Made by a program: the position numbers and the translations under genes. Positions 7,553 to 10,102 of a DNA stretch of 10,102 nucleotides are shown piece by piece (the stretch's first letter is position 1; each line of letters begins with the position of its first letter). The stretch comes from Pseudofrankia asymbiotica (GTDB taxonomy: Bacteria > Actinomycetota > Actinomycetes > Frankiales > Frankiaceae): assembly GCF_001983105.1 (NCBI RefSeq), contig NZ_MOMC01000007.1, positions 69,625 to 79,726 on the forward strand, given 5' to 3'. The notes under the pieces are model-generated. The model was not told the origin of the DNA. It saw nothing but the letters and a program-made list of their open reading frames with translations, and ran no database searches.

Positions 7553-8632
7553 CTATGGCGTGATGACGGCGCGGCCGCGCAGGGTCGCGTCGTCGAGGGC
7601 GTCGTAGGCGTCCGCGACGGAGTCCAGGGGGAAGACCTCGACGAGGCTGCGGATCCTGCCGGCGGCGGCGAGCGCGACCACGGCGTGCGCGTCGGCGATC
7701 GTCGAGCCCTGGAACGTGAAGACCTCGGCCTCGCGGGGCAGGCCGCCGTACCAGGAGGCGCGAAGCCGCCCGCCGCCGGAGCCGACCAGGCCGAACGCGC
7801 CGCACGGGCGGACCGCGCCGACCCCGGCGGTGATCGTCGCGTCGGTGCCGACGAAGTCGAGCACCGCGGCGGCGCCCTCGTTGCCGCAGGCCTCCTTCAG
7901 CGCGCCCGCTACCCGGGCCGGGTCCCCCCGCTCGCTCCCCACACCGCTGACGGTCTCGTCGGCGCCCAGCTCGCGGGCGACGGCCAGGCGGGCGGGAGAG
8001 GTGTCGACGGCGACGACCCGGGCGGGGGAGCAGGCCTTCAGATGCTGGATGGCGAAGCCGCCGAGCCCGCCGGCGCCGATGACGACGGCGGTGCCGCCCG
8101 GCGCCAGCGCGGGGAGCACCCGGCGGACGGCGTGATACGAGGTGGCGCCGGCGTCGGTGAGCGGCGCGGCGGCCACCGGGTCCAGCCCGTTCAGCGGGAT
8201 CAGCGCGCGTACCGGCGCGACGACGTACGGCGCGAGCCCGCCGTCGCGGCCGTACCCGCGGCCGGCCAGGCCGTTCGGGCAGGCGCTGTCCCTGCCGGCG
8301 AGGCAGTAGGCGCAGCGGCCGCAGGACGCCGGCGAGACCAGCGCGACGGGTGTGCCGACCTGCGGGGCGTCGGTCGTGTCCTCGCCGAGGGCGGCGACGG
8401 CGCCGGCGATCTCATGGCCGAGAGTGAACGGCACGCGCCAGCCGATCAGCTCGCCGATCTCGCCCGCGATCTGGCTCATCGTCAGGTCGGAGTGGCACAG
8501 CCCGTTCGCCGCCACCGCGACCAGCACCTCGCCGCGACCGGGCTGAGGTACGGGAACGTCCACAAGGCGCGGATTCTCGAGCCAGTCATTGATCCGGTAT
8601 GCCGGCATGGTCGTCGCGGCGGTGCTGGTCAT
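7553..8632 (-). CDS. Zinc-dependent alcohol dehydrogenase, ADH-A-like (medium-chain, NAD-type)
   Basis: 359 residues from ATG 8632 preceded by GGGAG; the frame is open much further upstream, but that part is antisense to the amidohydrolase and has no family similarity. A GroES-like domain carries the catalytic zinc site: Cys46 in GLCHSD and His73-Glu74 in GHE. The structural zinc Cys are 104, 107, 110 and 118 (CGRCAYC...C). The third catalytic ligand position, in PLTDAGATSYHAV, is Asp160 rather than Cys, as in Rhodococcus ruber ADH-A, a secondary-alcohol dehydrogenase. The Rossmann domain shows GAGGLGG at 186-192, and VVAVD after strand two, whose Asp favours NAD over NADP. It reversibly oxidises an alcohol to an aldehyde or ketone in the cytoplasm. 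It is divergent from the amidohydrolase, with a palindromic operator between, so the two are likely co-regulated and may act in one pathway. Confidence 0.93.
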   Translation of the reverse strand: MTSTAATTMPAYRINDWLENPRLVDVPVPQPGRGEVLVAVAANGLCHSDLTMSQIAGEIGELIGWRVPFTLGHEIAGAVAALGEDTTDAPQVGTPVALVSPASCGRCAYCLAGRDSACPNGLAGRGYGRDGGLAPYVVAPVRALIPLNGLDPVAAAPLTDAGATSYHAVRRVLPALAPGGTAVVIGAGGLGGFAIQHLKACSPARVVAVDTSPARLAVARELGADETVSGVGSERGDPARVAGALKEACGNEGAAAVLDFVGTDATITAGVGAVRPCGAFGLVGSGGGRLRASWYGGLPREAEVFTFQGSTIADAHAVVALAAAGRIRSLVEVFPLDSVADAYDALDDATLRGRAVITP

Positions 8633-8655
8633 GGGGTCTCCCACGGGCAGATAAC

Positions 8656-8670
8656 CTGACGGTCCGTCAG
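8656..8670. promoter_or_regulatory. Perfect palindromic operator CTGACGG-T-CCGTCAG (probable TetR-family site)
   Basis: Two 7-base arms with a single central T and no mismatch, midway between the divergent alcohol dehydrogenase and amidohydrolase genes. The half-site geometry (about 15 bp, dyad centred on one base) is typical of TetR-family operators in actinobacteria. It overlaps the likely -35 of the plus-strand promoter and lies 24 bp before the alcohol dehydrogenase ATG, so bound protein could silence both genes. No regulator gene is encoded in the window. Confidence 0.65.
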
Positions 8671-8679
8671 CTCGGATGC

Positions 8680-8685
8680 TAGCGT
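8680..8685 (+). promoter_or_regulatory. Candidate extended -10 (TGC-TAGCGT) for the amidohydrolase
   Basis: TAGCGT fits the actinobacterial TAnnnT -10 pattern and is preceded by the extended TGn element (8677-8679). With an 18-bp spacer the -35 would be CTGACG at 8656-8661 (four of six to TTGACA), exactly inside the palindrome. The resulting leader to the ATG at 8792 would be about 100 bases. Confidence 0.4.
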
Positions 8686-8778
8686 CGGAACACGGACGTG
8701 GGCTGGAAAGCGGGTCGCGGCTTGCGCGCGGCGGACGGACGGTGGCCACGCGATGGGCGCGCGATGGCCGCGCGGCGA

Positions 8779-8785
8779 GGGAGGA
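8779..8785 (+). promoter_or_regulatory. Strong Shine-Dalgarno GGGAGGA fixing the amidohydrolase start
   Basis: GGGAGGA ends 6 bases before the ATG at 8792, giving optimal spacing. This decides against the upstream in-frame ATG at 8753, which has no comparable site. Confidence 0.75.
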
Positions 8786-8791
8786 CGAGTC

Positions 8792-10018
8792 ATGGCGACC
8801 GGCGACGGCGGCGAGGGGCACTCCTTCGGCGAACTGCCGAAGATCATCAGCGTGGACGACCACGTGGTGGAGCCCGCGCACCTGTGGAGGACGTGGCTGC
8901 CGGCCCGTTTCCGCGACGCCGGGCCCCGCGTCGAGCGGCGTGGCATCGGGACGATGGAGCACCTCGGCGGCGGCAGCTACCGGCAGACCTTCGACCCGGA
9001 TGGGCCAAAGGCCGACTGCTGGGTCTACGAGGACCTCGTCTACATCAACAAGCGGCACGTCGCGGCCGTCGGGTTCGACCGCGACGACATGACGATGTCG
9101 CCGATCACCTACGACGAGATGCGCCCCGGCTGTTACGACCCGGCCGCCCGGCTCGCCGACATGGACCTCAACCACGTCGAGGCCTCGCTGTCGTTCCCCA
9201 CCTTCCCGCGCTTCTGCGGGCAGACGTTCGCCGAGGCCTCGGACCGTGAGCTCGCCGCCGCCTGCGTCGTCGCCTACAACGACTGGATGGTCGAGGAGTG
9301 GTGCGGCGACTCCGGCGGCCGGCTGATCCCGCTGTGCATCATCCCGCTGTGGGACGCGGAGGCGTCGGGCGCCGAGGTGCGCCGCAACGCGGCCCGCGGC
9401 GTGCGGGCCGTCTGCTTCAGCGAGATCCCGCCGAAGCTGGGGCTGCCGAGCATCCACAGCGGCTACTGGGACCCGCTCTTCGCCGCCTGCGCCGAGACCG
9501 GGACGGTCGTGTGCATGCACATCGGCTCCTCGTCCCAGATGCCCGCCACCTCGGGGGACGCGCCGGTCGCCGTCGCGGCGACGCTGTCGTTCAACAACGC
9601 GATGGCCTCGCTCGCCGACTGGCTGTTCTCCGGCGTGCTCGTGCGCTTCCCGACGCTGAGGCTCGCCTACTCGGAGGGCCAGATCGGCTGGCTGCCGTAC
9701 GCGTTGGAGCGGGCCGACGACGTGTGGCGCGAGCACCGCGCCTGGGCCGGGGTGCGCGACCTCGTCCCCGAGCCGCCGTCGAGCTACTTCCACCGCCAGG
9801 TGTTCGGCTGCTTCTTCCGTGACCGGCACGGCCTCGCGTCCCTGGCCGAGATCGGCGTCGACAACGTCACCTTCGAGACCGACTACCCGCACACCGACTC
9901 GACCTGGCCGCACACGAGGAAGGTCGCCGAGGAGATGATGGCCGGCCTCGACGCCGACACCGTCTACAAGATCGTCCGTGGCAACGCCATCCGGATGCTG
10001 GATCTTGACCTCACCTAA
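8792..10018 (+). CDS. Amidohydrolase-2 family metal-dependent hydrolase/decarboxylase (ACMSD-like)
   Basis: 408 residues from ATG 8792. The sequence follows the PF04909 TIM-barrel pattern: an N-terminal IISVDDHVVEP (Asp22, Asp23, His24, Glu27), then LADMDLNHVEASLSFPTFPR, a metal-binding His243 in VCMHIGSSS, Glu295 in AYSEGQIGW, and the catalytic/metal Asp364 in FETDYPHTDSTWP, with a final GNAIRMLDLD helix. The first motif reads D-D-H rather than the H-x-H or D-x-H/E-x-H of characterised members. Family members decarboxylate aromatic acids or hydrolyse C-N/C-C bonds using Zn or Mn. From memory, such DDHVVEP proteins are numerous in mycobacteria and Frankia and mostly uncharacterised, often beside lipid, steroid or aromatic catabolic genes. 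Cytoplasmic. It is transcribed divergently from the alcohol dehydrogenase across a palindromic operator, and is followed by another gene start 28 bp on. Confidence 0.9.
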   Translation: MATGDGGEGHSFGELPKIISVDDHVVEPAHLWRTWLPARFRDAGPRVERRGIGTMEHLGGGSYRQTFDPDGPKADCWVYEDLVYINKRHVAAVGFDRDDMTMSPITYDEMRPGCYDPAARLADMDLNHVEASLSFPTFPRFCGQTFAEASDRELAAACVVAYNDWMVEEWCGDSGGRLIPLCIIPLWDAEASGAEVRRNAARGVRAVCFSEIPPKLGLPSIHSGYWDPLFAACAETGTVVCMHIGSSSQMPATSGDAPVAVAATLSFNNAMASLADWLFSGVLVRFPTLRLAYSEGQIGWLPYALERADDVWREHRAWAGVRDLVPEPPSSYFHRQVFGCFFRDRHGLASLAEIGVDNVTFETDYPHTDSTWPHTRKVAEEMMAGLDADTVYKIVRGNAIRMLDLDLT

Positions 10019-10046
10019 CCCAGGTCCCAGGCGGGAGAACACGCGG

Positions 10047-10102
10047 ATGGCTGTTACCTCGGCGACGGTCGCGGGCTCGTCGATGATCACCGGTGCGGAC
10101 GT
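10047..10102 (+). CDS. Start of a further gene, cut by the window edge
   Basis: ATG at 10047 with GGGAG at 10033-10037 (9 bases spacing) opens a frame that runs to the end of the window, 18 codons plus two bases: MAVTSATVAGSSMITGADV if completed. It is only 28 bp after the amidohydrolase stop, so the two probably form an operon. Too short to assign a family; it could still be a chance frame. Confidence 0.5.
   Translation, partial: MAVTSATVAGSSMITGAD

Noticed and set aside
6989..8659. 556-codon plus-strand frame across the MFS and alcohol dehydrogenase genes
   Set aside because: Arg/Gly/Ala-rich antisense shadow without motif.
8633..10090. Apparent 486-residue N-terminal extension of the alcohol dehydrogenase
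   Set aside because: It is the antisense of the amidohydrolase, lacks family similarity, and the true ATG at 8632 has a good Shine-Dalgarno and the expected family N terminus.

Overview
The window is very GC-rich (I estimate above 70%, not computed) with a strong G/C bias at third codon positions and frequent GTG starts. It also has a leaderless-looking start, a CYP124/125-type P450 end and a KstR-like operator half-site pattern. Together these point to a high-GC actinomycete. Frankia or a relative is my best guess, but nothing in the sequence proves the genus. I see no tRNA, rRNA, CRISPR array, insertion sequence or phage gene; this looks like chromosomal accessory-metabolism DNA.

Layout, left to right. 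(1) 1-306 (+): the C-terminal end of a cytochrome P450 with its heme-Cys loop. (2) 402-1370 (+): an uncharacterised protein with a four-fold Gly-Val-Pro repeat and a C-terminal half that vaguely recalls actinobacterial LolA/RseB-like proteins. (3) 1382-2137 (-): a TauE/SafE-family membrane permease, convergent with the previous gene. (4) 2138-2470: a divergent control region with two overlapping alternative hairpins and a site fitting the KstR pattern TnnAACnnGTTnnA. (5) 2471-6146 (+): a probable three-gene operon of a nitronate-monooxygenase-like FMN enzyme, a flavin reductase fused to an IclR-type effector domain, and a Gfo/Idh/MocA dehydrogenase. (6) 6143-7483 (-): an MFS transporter sharing the 4 bp CTAG at its stop codon with the convergent dehydrogenase. 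(7) 7553-8632 (-): a zinc alcohol dehydrogenase of the Rhodococcus ADH-A type. (8) 8633-8791: a divergent promoter region with a perfect 7+1+7 palindrome. (9) 8792-10018 (+): an amidohydrolase-2 (ACMSD-like) metal-dependent hydrolase or decarboxylase, followed by the first 18 codons of another gene at 10047.

Taken together, the enzymes are oxidative and reductive catabolic tools: P450, FMN oxidase/reductase, flavin reductase, two NAD(P) dehydrogenases, and an amidohydrolase/decarboxylase. They sit next to two transporters and two regulator-type operators but no regulator gene. The best-supported reading is an accessory catabolic island for a hydrophobic, steroid-like or aromatic substrate. 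The substrate is inference. The most unusual element is the flavin reductase carrying a ligand-sensing IclR-type domain without its DNA-binding part, which suggests an effector-gated reductase.
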